Source of the DNA: Strobilurus pachycystidiatus
Taxonomy: Eukaryota > Basidiomycota > Agaricomycetes > Agaricales > Physalacriaceae
DNA: 64,000 nt
Assembly: GCA_019915135.1 (NCBI GenBank)
Contig: JAHLMK010000018.1
Coordinates: 496,001-560,000 of the forward strand
Direction of reading: 5' to 3'
Made by a program: the position numbers and the translations under genes. This document shows positions 36,272-47,302 of the stretch, piece after piece. Position 1 is the stretch's first letter; every line of letters starts with the position of its first letter. The notes under the pieces were generated by a model, which was not told the DNA's origin, did no database searches, and was given only the letters and a program-made list of their open reading frames with translations.

Positions 36272-36817
36272 CTAGTATCCAACGCTGATAAGGTAATCGC
36301 CAAGGGATTCTACTACCGGGGTGGCTTCGGGAGCCTGTATGGGTGCAACGTAAACGGCGACGAGGATGGCCTGCTTTGTCTTGACGATGATGATACCATC
36401 GGCCTGGGAGGTATGGATGTCAGATCGCGCTCATCGGAGGGCGCAGAGGCGACGTACAGCCTTCTTTCCGTATACACTGTGTTCGTCGGCTCGTAGCGTG
36501 AAGTATTTCTGGCCGGCGGCGCGGATGCCGTTGGTCTGCGTGGCTGTTGCGTCTTTGAATGAGTTTATGATGGCGTTCTGTTCGTCTGTCGACAGCTGTA
36601 CATCGATTGAATCAGAAGCGAGGCAGATGTCAATGCAATGCTTTCGCCCACGTTGAACCCAGCCGAGGTGGCCCAGACGCCGCCCGCCTGTCCGAGGATT
36701 GCAGCTTGGGCAACCTTGCCAGTGCCGAGGAGGTTGGTGTCGACGTATGCTACGATTCTCCGGTCAGTAGAGCCGAGCGCGGCAGCGTCGGTAACGGCGC
36801 TCACCTTGCCAAGACAT
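36272..36817 (-). CDS. Profilin
   Basis: Small actin-monomer-binding protein that promotes filament assembly and binds polyproline and phosphoinositides. Four exons. The first codes for MSWQ and is spliced in phase to AYVDTNLLGTGKVAQAAILG, followed by QAGGVWATSAGFN. Next come VQLSTDEQNAIINSFKDATA and NGIRAAGQKYFTLRADEHSV. After an intron that begins GTACGTCGCC comes ADGIIIVKTKQAILVAVYVA, and the end is ESLGDYLISVGY. N- and C-terminal aromatic residues for proline-rich ligands are present (W3, final Y). The length, about 130 residues, is usual. This is a single-copy housekeeping gene in most fungi. Confidence is high. Confidence 0.95.
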
Positions 36818-37638
36818 GATGAGAGAAGAGGATCGCGGTGGTGGTGGTCAAAGGATGAGCTGTGAAGATGCAATGAATAAAAGTGCCGGCCCTAGCTCGG
36901 CGCGGAGATTGCCGTGGAATCGTTTACGCCTGTGTCAGGCCCTTTCTGACTCCTTGTTACCATTGACTTGTCTTCGACTGTTGTGAACTTGGATTCTTGC
37001 TCAACTCTTGGCCACTGTTACGTCGTTTGGAAGGCTCATTTATGGCTAAACCAATGTTGGCACGCATCCAAGTGTTGTCACAGTCATGATGGTCCGTCCG
37101 TCAAGAAGAGCCATGATTCTCGCTCTTCAATGCAGCTCGTTTCCGTGTGTTGTCCGTGCTTCCTGGTCATCGTGTATTGCTACCATCATCTATCTTCTGA
37201 CTGGGGACCCCAAGACACTTGAAAGTAAGCGCTCTCCGCTCAAATATACGTTTCGCTCAATGAGAGTTTAGCTTACGGCTCTTGCCATCCTCATGGCGGC
37301 GGCGCCCTGTCTCTGGATTTTACATCATTGTAGGAACATTCATTGAAGCAGTGATGCCACCTCACAACTCTAGTCGCGTTTTCAAGGATGAGAAAGGTGC
37401 TTGATGTGACTCTTCACTCAGTTTCCATGGGTAGAGTCATGCCTCGTGCAATCTGTGTCTCACAACTTCCAGGCAAGGACAGCGTGGCATCTGACTTACT
37501 TCTGAAGAACGTCGGCGCGTCCTAAAGTCAGGCGCCCAGAAGAGCTTCTCCTTACATAAAAGCTATATAGCTAGCTGACTTTCGCTTTCGTCTTTGCCGT
37601 CTTATCTTCCCTGACCTCCCTCCTCTCTCGTGAAGCAT
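36818..37638. other. Intergenic, divergent promoters of profilin and a membrane protein
   Basis: About 820 bp. TATATAG near 37564 could serve the plus-strand gene that starts at 37639. Nothing else recognised. Confidence 0.4.
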
Positions 37639-38355
37639 ATGAATCCAATTTGGCTTTCCAACCCCATGCCGCATAATCCTAGAGACACCTCGCTCCACAT
37701 TATCAATAACTCGCCGCCACAGTTCGGCGCACCCCTTCCCGCCGGTTATCATCTGTCTACGATGACATCCAGTGGACCAGGCATACCCCTTCCCAACTTC
37801 TGCGACGGCTATAGGCATGTCATGCACGACGGGCATACCGATACGCCTCTGTTCCATCTCGAACGCTTTATTGTCGCGTCCTGCTCGTGTCGTTCGGCTC
37901 AATACGACCCTTCCCAGCCCATGACAGCCATCGACTACATCATCCTTCCGTGCGTTTGGATCTTCACGACCACAATCTTGTGCGTGCCCTACTGGTTGGG
38001 AGGTGCACTTGGTTGGATGGTCCTGTATCCGTACGACTCGGATCCTGGTCCCGTCATGGCTGCAGTGGGCTGCGCTTTCTGTGTCCCGATCTTGAGACTG
38101 CTCATGATGCGACGGGCGCCACTCGGGCGATGGAGGGTAGAGGCGACGCTGGGAGCTACGCTCATAATCCCTCCAGTGTCGATGCCTCTGGGCATAGCAG
38201 TTTTGTTTGGGAGGGATGCGGATTGGAGGTCATTTGCAGAAGCCGGATTTGTCGCTGGATGTGTCGGAGCAATGATTGTCTTCGTGATCTGTGTGGTGTT
38301 GCTCCTTCTATCTGCTGCTATCAGACGCCAACTATTGATTCAAACAATGCAGTAA
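37639..38355 (+). CDS. Unknown four-helix membrane protein (copy A)
   Basis: Single-exon gene for about 238 residues, family not recognised. The N-terminal 85 residues are polar and Pro-rich. Four to five hydrophobic segments follow: YIILPCVWIFTTTILCVPYW, a second near AAVGCAFCVPILRLLMM, a third LGATLIIPPVSMPLGIAVLF, and a last GAMIVFVICVVLLLLSAAI. A motif VPILRLLMMRR plus RWRVEATLGATLI recurs in the gene at 60449..61222 as VIPLVRYIFLSRW and LETVLLGSLL, with the same helix order and the same upstream HV...GH...PL sequence. The two are therefore likely paralogues. The ATG at 37639 was taken as start. No enzymatic motif is visible. Confidence 0.65.
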   Translation: MNPIWLSNPMPHNPRDTSLHIINNSPPQFGAPLPAGYHLSTMTSSGPGIPLPNFCDGYRHVMHDGHTDTPLFHLERFIVASCSCRSAQYDPSQPMTAIDYIILPCVWIFTTTILCVPYWLGGALGWMVLYPYDSDPGPVMAAVGCAFCVPILRLLMMRRAPLGRWRVEATLGATLIIPPVSMPLGIAVLFGRDADWRSFAEAGFVAGCVGAMIVFVICVVLLLLSAAIRRQLLIQTMQ

Positions 38356-38900
38356 TATTACTGGCTCGTCGGAGAAAGTCGCCACGCATTCTTTTTGGCT
38401 GTACATATCTCTAGCTCTATTGACGCGCATCTTCTTTGGCTGTCAATTGCGCAATGTAACGAATCGTCCTCGCAATGACTGCAACTTGAACATCGTAGTA
38501 CTGGAAGGTTAAGACGCAGTCCTCGTCAGAGATGACGTTGCATGCTAAAGGCACAGTAGTAAAAATTGTACAGTCCACTGACAGTGAGAACAAGTAAACC
38601 AAGTTGAAGTTCGCGCAGGTTTGGCGATGCACGTGTTTGGCAATCTCTCCTTCCGACGGCCACCACTCAGCTTCAAAAAGGTCACCTGGCGTAGCTTGGA
38701 ATACTCAGATCTGCTTTCTATTTGGATGCCATGCGCAGTCAAATCATGTAGCCGCATCGAGGGACGCGACTGTTGATTCCGAGAATCAGAATATCTGGGG
38801 TCGACACTGACAACGGGTAGCATGCTGCATGGTACATTGATGACGAGGCAAGGAAGGCATGTTGGTTGTTGGGTATCTGGATCCCTACGGCCATCTATGA
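38356..38900. other. Intergenic
   Basis: About 545 bp between two plus-strand genes. Open frames on both strands lack family features. Confidence 0.4.
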
Positions 38901-40814
38901 ATGGACCCGCAGGTCGTAGCCCATCTGTTCTCCATGGCCGTGGTCAACAAAGGGGATCGGGACACGTGTACTAGTGGCTACGCGTCAACCAGTACCGCGT
39001 CAATACGCGACTGGTGGGCACATGCCCTTAGTACTGGTCCTCCTCATACCGATACTTTTGCCACTCGCACATCCACCTCCGAGTCTTGCGCGTACTCTGG
39101 CAGTATGACTCTCAAGCAGCTGGACACGAACTCACCGCACACTCGGCGATCATCTACATCATCGCCCGGTAAACACGACGCGAGATACAAGGACGTTCAT
39201 CGGAGAACTACAAAGCGCGTTGCTTCTTCCAGTAAGCCTACCTGTGTCAGTCCCAGGCTGGAGGAATCACTCCATGAGGCCGGTACCGGGATCGTGTGCA
39301 ATACGCTTGACCTGACTAGTACGTTGTTGTCTCATCTTGTTATCAAGCCGCATTTGACATTCACAGCAATATCGATGCACGACTTTCAGGGCACTCAACT
39401 CACGCCGGAAACACTTCATGACAATATAGACGCGGAACACGTTCGGTATCATCTCTGGGTCGCGACGAAATTGACTGTGAAAGACCTGTGCGTAGTTCAA
39501 GACCGCATCGACTCTCTCTGATTTCGATAATAGATCCGAAAGGAAGATGAAGGCGCCAAGCGTGAGGGATGCCGTGTTTGAACGACTGGTACGTTCAAAT
39601 GTATCCCGACGCTCACTACGGACCATTACTCATGATTGATCAAGGTCGTTGAAGTCGGAAAGGCTATGATAGACAGATGTCCCGGACCCCATCTCACATT
39701 CGTTGACACGCGACTGCACGACGACACCTCCGCGATGATTTCAAGCGCGTGGAGACTCGTGATGATGTTTCAGCAGAGTGGAATTGGGAGGGAGAATATC
39801 ATCGTTTCGGTAAGATGCCCTGTCATGACCATCCGGGACTTGAGTTCATTCCTGATACAGATACCGGCGACGGACCAAGGTATACTCGCTGCTAGCAAGC
39901 TTGAAGACGCTGGTATCTGGACTAATCTCGTGTATGTAAGCGGGGTCGAGCACGCTATCGTGTGCCGGTCTGCATGCGCGACTATGGTTTCCATGATGGT
40001 CGGTTCGGTAGGTGACTCTCGTAGCACCTCAACCTAACGCCGCTCTGAACGATGGCACAAGGTACTGGGGTGGTATGAGCGAAAGCGTCACGCCACATAT
40101 TCAAATCTGAAGATGCATCCCGGCGTTGAGGCTATACAAGCTGCCTCTGTATACTTCAAGTTGTATTACAACGTCAAACGGCCGTCGGTTCTGGTGGGAA
40201 CGCACTTCAGAAAGGCCAGTGTGATCTCCTTTCATGTCAGTCGCGTGCTCATATTACTTTAGATCGACGAGCTGGGTCCACTAGGGTGCTTGGACGCGCT
40301 CATACTGGCCGACACGGACCTCAAATTTTTGAACAGCCCCCATACAGTCAGCTTCCTCCCAGCTGTGCCAGTAACGTCGCCTGCCCACTCCAGGGCCGAA
40401 GAGCTTCAGCCACCAAATCGCAAAGGACGCGCACTGTCCTTGGACTTGCCTCAGAACGCCAGAGACATGTTCAAGAAGATAACGAGTAACACCTTGGGGC
40501 ATATGAAGGTGAAGATGCGGCGCATTGACGACGCTATCCTCGAGGCGGTGAAGGCGGAACAGATGGTATCTGTTGATCGGCATGTTCGAAGGCAACTGAG
40601 GTCTAAAACGATGGTGGGCCCGGGGAGCGATGAAAGAACACCGTCACCAAGAAACAGCCTTCACACGCGAGAGAGACGATCACCCACATCTGGTATGCGG
40701 GAAGGTTATGATAACGAAAGAGATGTGACGTCCTTCAGACGCCGTGTTGGCGGTCAATGGGGAGGAGACGATACGCGACGCCGAAGTCAAGTGGAGAATG
40801 TGGACTACTTTTGA
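38901..40814 (+). CDS. Transaldolase-fold protein lacking the catalytic residues
   Basis: Clear transaldolase homology with the active site altered. An N-terminal low-complexity extension of about 130 residues precedes AGTGIVCNTLDL, which aligns with the canonical VVADTGD. After splicing come ERLVVEVGKAMIDRCPGPHL, TFVDTRLHDDTSAM, GIGRENIIVS-IPATDQGI, AASKLEDAGIWTNLVYVSGV, VGSVLGWYERKR, HPGVEAIQAASVYFKLY and GPLGCLDALILADTDL. These keep the barrel pattern. Known catalytic positions (E. coli TalB: D17, E96, K132, T156) read N, F, S and V here, so the Schiff-base lysine is absent. A basic, Ser-rich tail follows. Five introns, all GT-AG. A further intron (about 40798..40853) could extend the protein to 41210 through ADVLRHKTELEKLLWEIYK. 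The function is probably non-enzymatic or changed. Confidence 0.75.
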
Positions 40815-41519
40815 CTGTAATTGTACGAGCGAAATGAGATCTGATTGATTCAGAAGGTTTTACTGGCTTGTCAGCTGCTGCCTCAACCGCGTAAGTTGCA
40901 AGGAGACGCGTCAACAAAGCAGCTGGCAGTAACCAGTTACGCTGATCGAGCAATCTACTCCTGTAAGTCACTGCTCCTTCCGTCATTCAGAGGTCAACCG
41001 CCCACTAGATGTTCACAGGCAGCAGACGTCCTCAGACATAAGACTGAGCTAGAGAAATTGCTCTGGGAGATCTACAAAAGCGTGTTGTCCAGAAACAACT
41101 TGGCAATGGGACAGTTCCCAGGGCGGCGTAAAAACCCCGGCACCCCTGAGAGATCCACGCGTCGCGATTGCAAATGGCGGGTGCCTTTGTGCGCACGAAC
41201 TGTGGCGTAGGTAGTCGACCTCCAGCCTGTGCTGCTGCGAGCTGCTCCAACATGGCGAGAGCAGCGTCAGTCAAGCAGGTATCAGCAGGATATCATGCAT
41301 GTGCGTATGGGCATGCTGGGGAGGCGGAAGCATCACGTGCGGATATACCGCGGGTGCCTGTGAGTGCTCACGGAAATTCTGATCTCGGCCGGGTACCGTT
41401 TCGTCTCTCTCCACAACCTTTTTCTCGAACTCGCTGGGCACAATCGCCGACGACGGCGCCCTTCTGCTCGCTCGCCCTCACACTCTTTTGGTCACGCCCT
41501 CTCTTTAACACACAGCGCC

Positions 41520-43002
41520 ATGCTCGACCGCCTCTTCGAGCATAAGATGCTCCGCGTCCGCCAGGCTGTCGGTGGGGGCCGTGGCGGGGAAACTGGCACG
41601 GGCAACGCTGGAGATGGCAGTGGGACTCCGAACCCTGGTGGAAACGGAAACGGCGAGAGCGCTTCGGCGTCCGCTGTGACGCAGCCTTCGACCACTGCCG
41701 GTGCGTGCTGTCTAGCAGTCGACTGGGCGAAGCGATCCAACTCAAAAATCCACTAGAATCCGTCCTTCCATCCAGCCAAGTCTCGTCTTCTGCCGTGCCG
41801 TCCAGCACCCCGGTGTCCTCTGTGTCATCTGTTATCGCGCCCTCTTCCTCGTCAGCCGAGGTCTCGAGCACCCAGGCCCTCAGCTCAACCACCGCGACAA
41901 GTGCCACCTCGGCGGCGGAGACGGCCACCGCCGCCACCACCACCTCTTCGTCCAGTGCCCTTGCCACCGGTACCTCTAGCTCCAGCTCTTCTTCATCTTC
42001 CAGCATTATCTCTACCTCCAGTACCATATCCAGCACCACTGTGGGTCCACTGACACATATGTTGCTCGCATTACTTAGCTCATCACGGTTCAACAGACAT
42101 CCCAGACTTCATCTACCGTTGCTCCCGTCAAGACGTCTCTTGTCGCCACCAATGCGGTTGTTACTCAAACTAGCTCCTTCCATTCCGCCACCACCAGGAC
42201 GACTGCGACACTTGGCGCGGGGACAACAGTCACTGCAAGCAATGCTGCATCCAGCCAGTCAGGCTCTCTCAACACAGGTGCCATGGTTGGAGGCATAGCT
42301 GGAGGTCTGGTTGCTCTCGTTGGTCTCGGCTTCCTCGTTTGCTTCTTTTTGGTACGTTCTATGACCGAACCACATAATACGTCGCACGGCTAACTAGTTC
42401 ATGCTTAGCGTCGCCGCCGAAACCGCATCCGTGCTAATGATTTTGACGCGGCTCAATTTCGCCGCTCTGCGATGATCATGCCCGATGACCCCATTGGCTC
42501 AAACCCGCCAGCCTCGCCCATCGTGCCCCAAATGTTTCAACGTAGCCATGGCCCCGCACCCTCTGTTACTAGCATGACGGGGCCCGGCTTGGCCGGTCAG
42601 GGTTCGTATGCTGCTCAGGCCGTGGACAATTACACACAGCCTGAGCGAGCGGACTTCCGGAATCAGTACAGCGACCATCCTTACGCGACGAGTCCACCTC
42701 CCCGCTCTCAACCTGTTCCCCTTCAAGAGCGTCCGCAGTATGTCTTTGGAGAGGCTCCCGCGCCTCCATTGGACCATTCCTTCCAGCCTCAAGACCCGTA
42801 TGAGCCCCACGAAAAGTACCAGTACCCGGGCAATGACTACAACGAAGTCCATGGCGCGTACCCGCAGACAGAGCAAGTCTATAACGCGGAGGACTATTCA
42901 GGCTATCACGCCTACTCGCCGGAAGTGCAGCACGCGTCGTACGCCGGTGCGCACGCCCGGCCCAAGTCCACGAACAGTGAGGACGCTTATGGCGGCATGT
43001 AG
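41520..43002 (+). CDS. Ser/Thr-rich single-pass membrane protein with DAYGGM tail (copy A)
   Basis: Surface-type membrane protein resembling fungal Mid2/SKG6-like proteins. The short N-terminus MLDRLFEHKMLRVRQAVGGG lacks a classic signal peptide. It is followed by a Gly/Asn segment and about 150 residues almost wholly Ser, Thr, Ala and Val, likely O-mannosylated. The transmembrane helix is AMVGGIAGGLVALVGLGFLV, followed by FFL and, after an intron, the stop-transfer cluster RRRRNRIR. The cytosolic tail starts DFDAAQFRRSAMIMPDD, is Pro/Tyr/Gln-rich, and ends SEDAYGGM. Introns interrupt the Ser/Thr region twice and the helix-tail boundary once. The paralogue 52818..54566 shares the N-terminus, helix, QFRRSA motif and last residues. 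A wall-sensing or surface role is likely by analogy. Confidence 0.8.
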
Positions 43003-44337
43003 TGTGGCCTCATCACTTGTCCTTCATACACGCCCCGTCTTGTCCCCTCTTCCGACGATTTTTACTTTTCATCTTGTGATTATCATGTACAGCCCGTTCC
43101 GGCATCGCTTCCCCATACCCTTAGCACACGACGCGATACCGATACCTTTCAGGTGAACAGTCTTGCTCGGGCTACGTACATTGCAATTATTCTTATTCTC
43201 CGTAGTCTGTACCCCAGGTCTGTTGTCATCATTCTATTGTTGTTTGACGTAGATTCTTCACACTTGTTCATATGTATGAATTGTGGAATCGGAATACGTC
43301 GACTGAAGGGCAACCTGATCCATAATTAATGTTCAACAGAATTCCACGCCAGTTCGAGATGGCATGACTACTAATTTGGAGGAAGCCGCATGATTATTCC
43401 ATTCGCCATGCAGTTTCCTTGGAATTGTAGGAAGTCCTTCCAAATGTGTCATTGAAGCTGAAAAGCCACGAATCAACGTAAATGGGGGATACTTTATTAG
43501 CTATTTCTATGGAAATATGCATCGAGCGGAGGAGACGGAAAGTGAGAAAGTGGCGCACACTAGGATCCACCGGTGGCCGATGTATATTGAACTGACTTGC
43601 CGTCGTTGAATGTTGGATTGCGACAGACTTTGTGAGCTTTGTCGAATCCGTCTACTCTTGTCCTTCCGTGTTTCTCACCCTTCGGGTCAAAGGGTCAAAG
43701 AGTCGACAATTACCACTGATGATGACTGCCGGAGTATGCGGCGACTAATAGTGCTTCTCATGTCGTCAATGAAGTATATCTATGTATCAGATGAAATGAT
43801 AGTCCGCCGTCAACCATTGCGAAAGCCGCCGTGGGTTCTCGGGAAGTACCTCGTATAAACAACACACTATACGGGTGGTCGTAACGCGTCGGGGGACCTT
43901 TGATGCCGTTATCGTTGAGGTAACCCATACGCGATCCCGCCCTTCAACGGAGGACTCGTTGTGCTTTACAGACGGATGTCTCCCCATTCGTTGCAACTAC
44001 TAGCCTCCCTAATACGTCTCAGATCTTTCCAGGCTTCGCGCAGCAGCGCTCATCTATCTCCGAACTGCGCGCGAGATCTTGAAAGCCGCTCTGCTCGTGT
44101 CAGACCATGTCACCTCCCACTTCGAGAGCTTCCCAACCTTGCCACTCGATGACAACATGTACAGTACTTACTAAATCTTCGAAGGCTTAAACTTGAGTAC
44201 CAAATATTTGAAACTCCGCCTCAAGGTTCTCACAGTTCAATCGTCATTGTCACCGCCACGATTCAATTCTCGTCGGCCACTCTCTTGTAGTCTCGAAACC
44301 AAACTCAACGATGTGTGAAGATAAGTCGTTCACACCT
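43003..44337. other. Gene-poor region
   Basis: About 1.3 kb without a supported gene. A short direct repeat, GGGTCAAAGGGTCAAAG, lies near 43684-43700. Open frames near 43610-44152 look random. Confidence 0.4.
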
Positions 44338-44823
44338 GTAGAGTCTGGAACGTATGTAGGGGGCCCTTGGCAGGCGTGCCTCGGAGCTTGAATTATCATG
44401 ATTGCCTTCCTGCGCCGCCATGCCGCCAGGGCCCGAGGGCCCCGAGATTCAGATCTCGTCCTAATTGGGCTCATGATGTCGCTCGAGCGGCGTCGACTCT
44501 CGAGCCTCGCTGTAACTTGTCTTTTTCGTTCATCATCCCCATCACCATGGTTCATCGGGGTGGCCGAAGGCGGATCGTCCCATAATAGATGTACATCGAG
44601 ATCCATTTTGCTCTCGAATGAGAGTCGTTGCGCAGTAGACTGGTTGCAAGAAATACTATCGATGAGGGTGCCGCTCAAGTGCGAAAGATCACAAATGACC
44701 GGATACGGACAGCCAGGGACAGCCCGACAATTCGGGTCGCTGTCGGCCTTGAAGGCAATCACACTATTAAAACTCCGAGGCACGCCTGCGAGGACCCCCC
44801 CACATAAGTCCAAGACTAACTCT
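44338..44823. repeat. Inverted-repeat element, about 490 bp, MITE-like
   Basis: Two arms of about 65-70 bp face each other. The left arm (about 44338-44408) contains GGCAGGCGTGCCTCGGAG followed by CTTGAATTATCATGATTGCC. The right arm read in reverse (about 44823-44751) contains CGCAGGCGTGCCTCGGAG followed by TTTTAATAGTGTGATTGCC. Outside this core the arms still match: TAGAGTCTGGAACGTATGT against TTAGTCTTGGACTTATGT, then a G-run. Identity is about 75-80 percent by eye. The inner 340 bp are unrelated to the arms. A 187-codon minus-strand frame (44250..44813) runs across the element, but its ends are made of the repeat arms, so it is probably fortuitous. The layout fits a decayed non-autonomous DNA transposon. 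No target-site duplication was established. Confidence 0.5.
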
Positions 44824-47302
44824 CTTGGACCTCCAAGATTTGCTCGCTACCTTTTTTTCCGGAAACGCTTCACACCTAGTCGAGTTGGATTACTCAATCT
44901 GTCTCTACACCGTCGACGTTTCTACCACACGATGTACCGTCTCGCTTCACACCATTGCCGACATGGCAGTGTTTCTATGCGACGAGTTGATTGTGTGGTT
45001 TCCTCTGTGACAATAACGGAGCAAACACCTTTGCATTCATATGATTAGGGGATGAACTGAGTGTAGGTACAAGTCCAAAATTGCGAGTCAGTGCCGGCTC
45101 ACTTCGCGAAGATCATCCATACCGTGTACGCGGATCCTTGCCTGACCCATTGGAAAGCCCAGGGAAAGCCATACTACCCTCGGACGATTCTTGAGTGCCC
45201 CCTTGAATTGTATACTGTTTTTTTTTCGCTACCGGAGTCCCCATACGGCTGACCTTCCGTTGATGCCAGACGTGTGCTAGAATCGACCTTGTGCAGACTG
45301 AATGCAAGTCTCGAGACTCAGCGCTATATCTAAGACCGCACCCCTGAGCATTGCTATGGCTATCCGCTGGTTCATCCTCCGAGACTGAATGTTGACAGCT
45401 AGATTTTGACATGCACGCATGGACCACAGAGTCTTCCATATATCGTCCCAATTCGCCGAAAGGTGCACCACAGGATCATTTCTACAGACTCACCAGGTCC
45501 GCGAAAAAACATACGCCTTGCGAACAATGCGCGTCAGCCTCACAAAGGATTGCGAGTCTCCAGTTGTGAGTAATTGAATGACGAAGTGGCGTCATGCTCA
45601 ATAGACCCCGGCTACGTGTGAAACGGTAATGAACAAAACTCAGTACTGACCGGGAATCTTGGGTACTTCGCTTAGAAGGTCAGTCTGGTGGTCCGACCTG
45701 CCCGTCGGCAAGCTGTTGCCTCCGTCGGTCTGCCTGGACCGTTCGCTCCCGAGAATGCCAGATGCGACGTTTCACGAACTTACAGTCGTTGGTGACAATG
45801 TGCTCGTCATCCCGCGCCGGATGCCAAGTTGGCTACCGTTCTCCATACCTGCCTGCAGAGTCTACCCCGGATCTTGTTTGCGTCTTTTGGACAAGTTGCC
45901 TCCCTGGAACGAAGTTGGGGCTGAAGCACTGGAGTCTTGGTGTTCAAGCTGGTTCGAACAGCGCGCGGCCCTGATCTACAGCTTGGTATACACAGAAGTT
46001 CATTCCCACACGCTTCTGCATCATCCATGATTCTGCTGGTCAACTGTTCCTATTTGTCGTGACATTGGCAAAGAAGATGGGATCAAACTGTTCATGTAGG
46101 GTTCCTCTGTCGTGTGAATGTGTTATCTCTCCCAATACCTCGTAGCTCTCTTCTGGAATCCGATATTGCCTGACCGAGCGGAGGGAAGAACAGAAGCAGC
46201 TGATTCTGAGCGACTGTTCCCGACAGCTCAAAAATGCTTTTTTGAGCCGTGTTGCGGATACACACCCTATTATCTGCATGCAGGTATTGTAAGTGACTGT
46301 ATGCTGCATCTCGTGCCTCTCTCTTCTTTCAATTGAAAACCGGACGTCCGAACAGTGTTGACAATGGCACGCTACATCTATCAGCTGCACGGTGCGGGCG
46401 AGACTATCAAGCAAGGAACGCGGTACGTATATGCTTCGAATTGGCTTGAGTAGCCAAGCTAGCATGAAGATCATAGATATAGAGCTGTGTGTCCCAGACC
46501 GGTCCCAGATGAGGGGAGCTCGTTCCCGTCAGGGCTGTGGCGGCTTGCCTCCGATCGGACATTGCCGGGTTCCTTCTCTTCTCCCTCAACACCGTAGGCC
46601 ACAGTTGAACCACCACCTCCATGTAGGCTATCCACTCTGGCTGGCTGTGATGTCAGATTGATATCATGTCTTACTCACGCACCTATTAGCAATTCAGCAT
46701 AAGAACTTCTGTCCAAGTTCTCCACTTGACCCCGCAAACAATGCATTTTTTACGTCCTGGACGCGTCGTACAGTGCTTAATTCTAATACTCCATAGATCA
46801 AGAAGTAAGATTGCTCTCACTGCTCTTTTGGCTCCCAACGTCGTCAGAGTTAGGAACACGGCACGCTTGCTGGGGTTGCTCAAACGACGCCACAATTTTG
46901 CATGTGGACATCCAGATTGATGCGAGCGCTTATCTATACATCGCGTGCCTTTCACTTTGTTATGGAAAGCTGTGGCAGTGTGCAGACCTCCAAAGAGCCT
47001 TGAAGCGGTACCATATCAAGTGGCTGATCTTAAAATAGGTCGTGGCAACCCAGCGCATGGACAGGCATGGACCCGATTTCCATGCGCTTCACTTGTAAGT
47101 GGGCCTAGTGGCTGATGGGGCTTCTCTTTATCTCACGGTTGTGGTATGTCTCCGTTAGGCCAGGCTGCCCCGAGGGTATTAAATCACTGACATGCGCGAT
47201 TGAGAACCCCGTGGTTCTGCCCCAGCCATAAGCATTCCTGCTCCTCCAGGAATCTCCAGTGCTCGTCTTTTGACTTGAAGCGTTAGCTGCATTCATCTCA
47301 CA
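44824..47302. other. 2.5-kb gene-poor region
   Basis: No gene could be supported. Frames near 45659..46030 (plus) and 46040..46474 (minus) have no family features. A short spliceable frame starting MARYIYQLHGAGETIKQG near 46363 has plausible splice ends, but it soon stops. A T-run (about 45220-45229) occurs. The region could hold decayed genes or a long promoter for the peptide transporter. Confidence 0.35.

Noticed and set aside
40845..41210. Separate gene after the transaldolase-like gene
   Set aside because: The frame can be joined to the preceding gene by a 56-nt GT-AG intron, so it is more likely its last exons or untranslated region than an independent gene.
44250..44813. Minus-strand 187-codon open frame as a gene
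   Set aside because: Both ends are formed by the inverted-repeat arms, no family features were found, and the region around is gene-poor.
45659..46030. Plus-strand frame of 123 codons in the gene-poor region
   Set aside because: No domain, no splice-consistent extension and no good start context.
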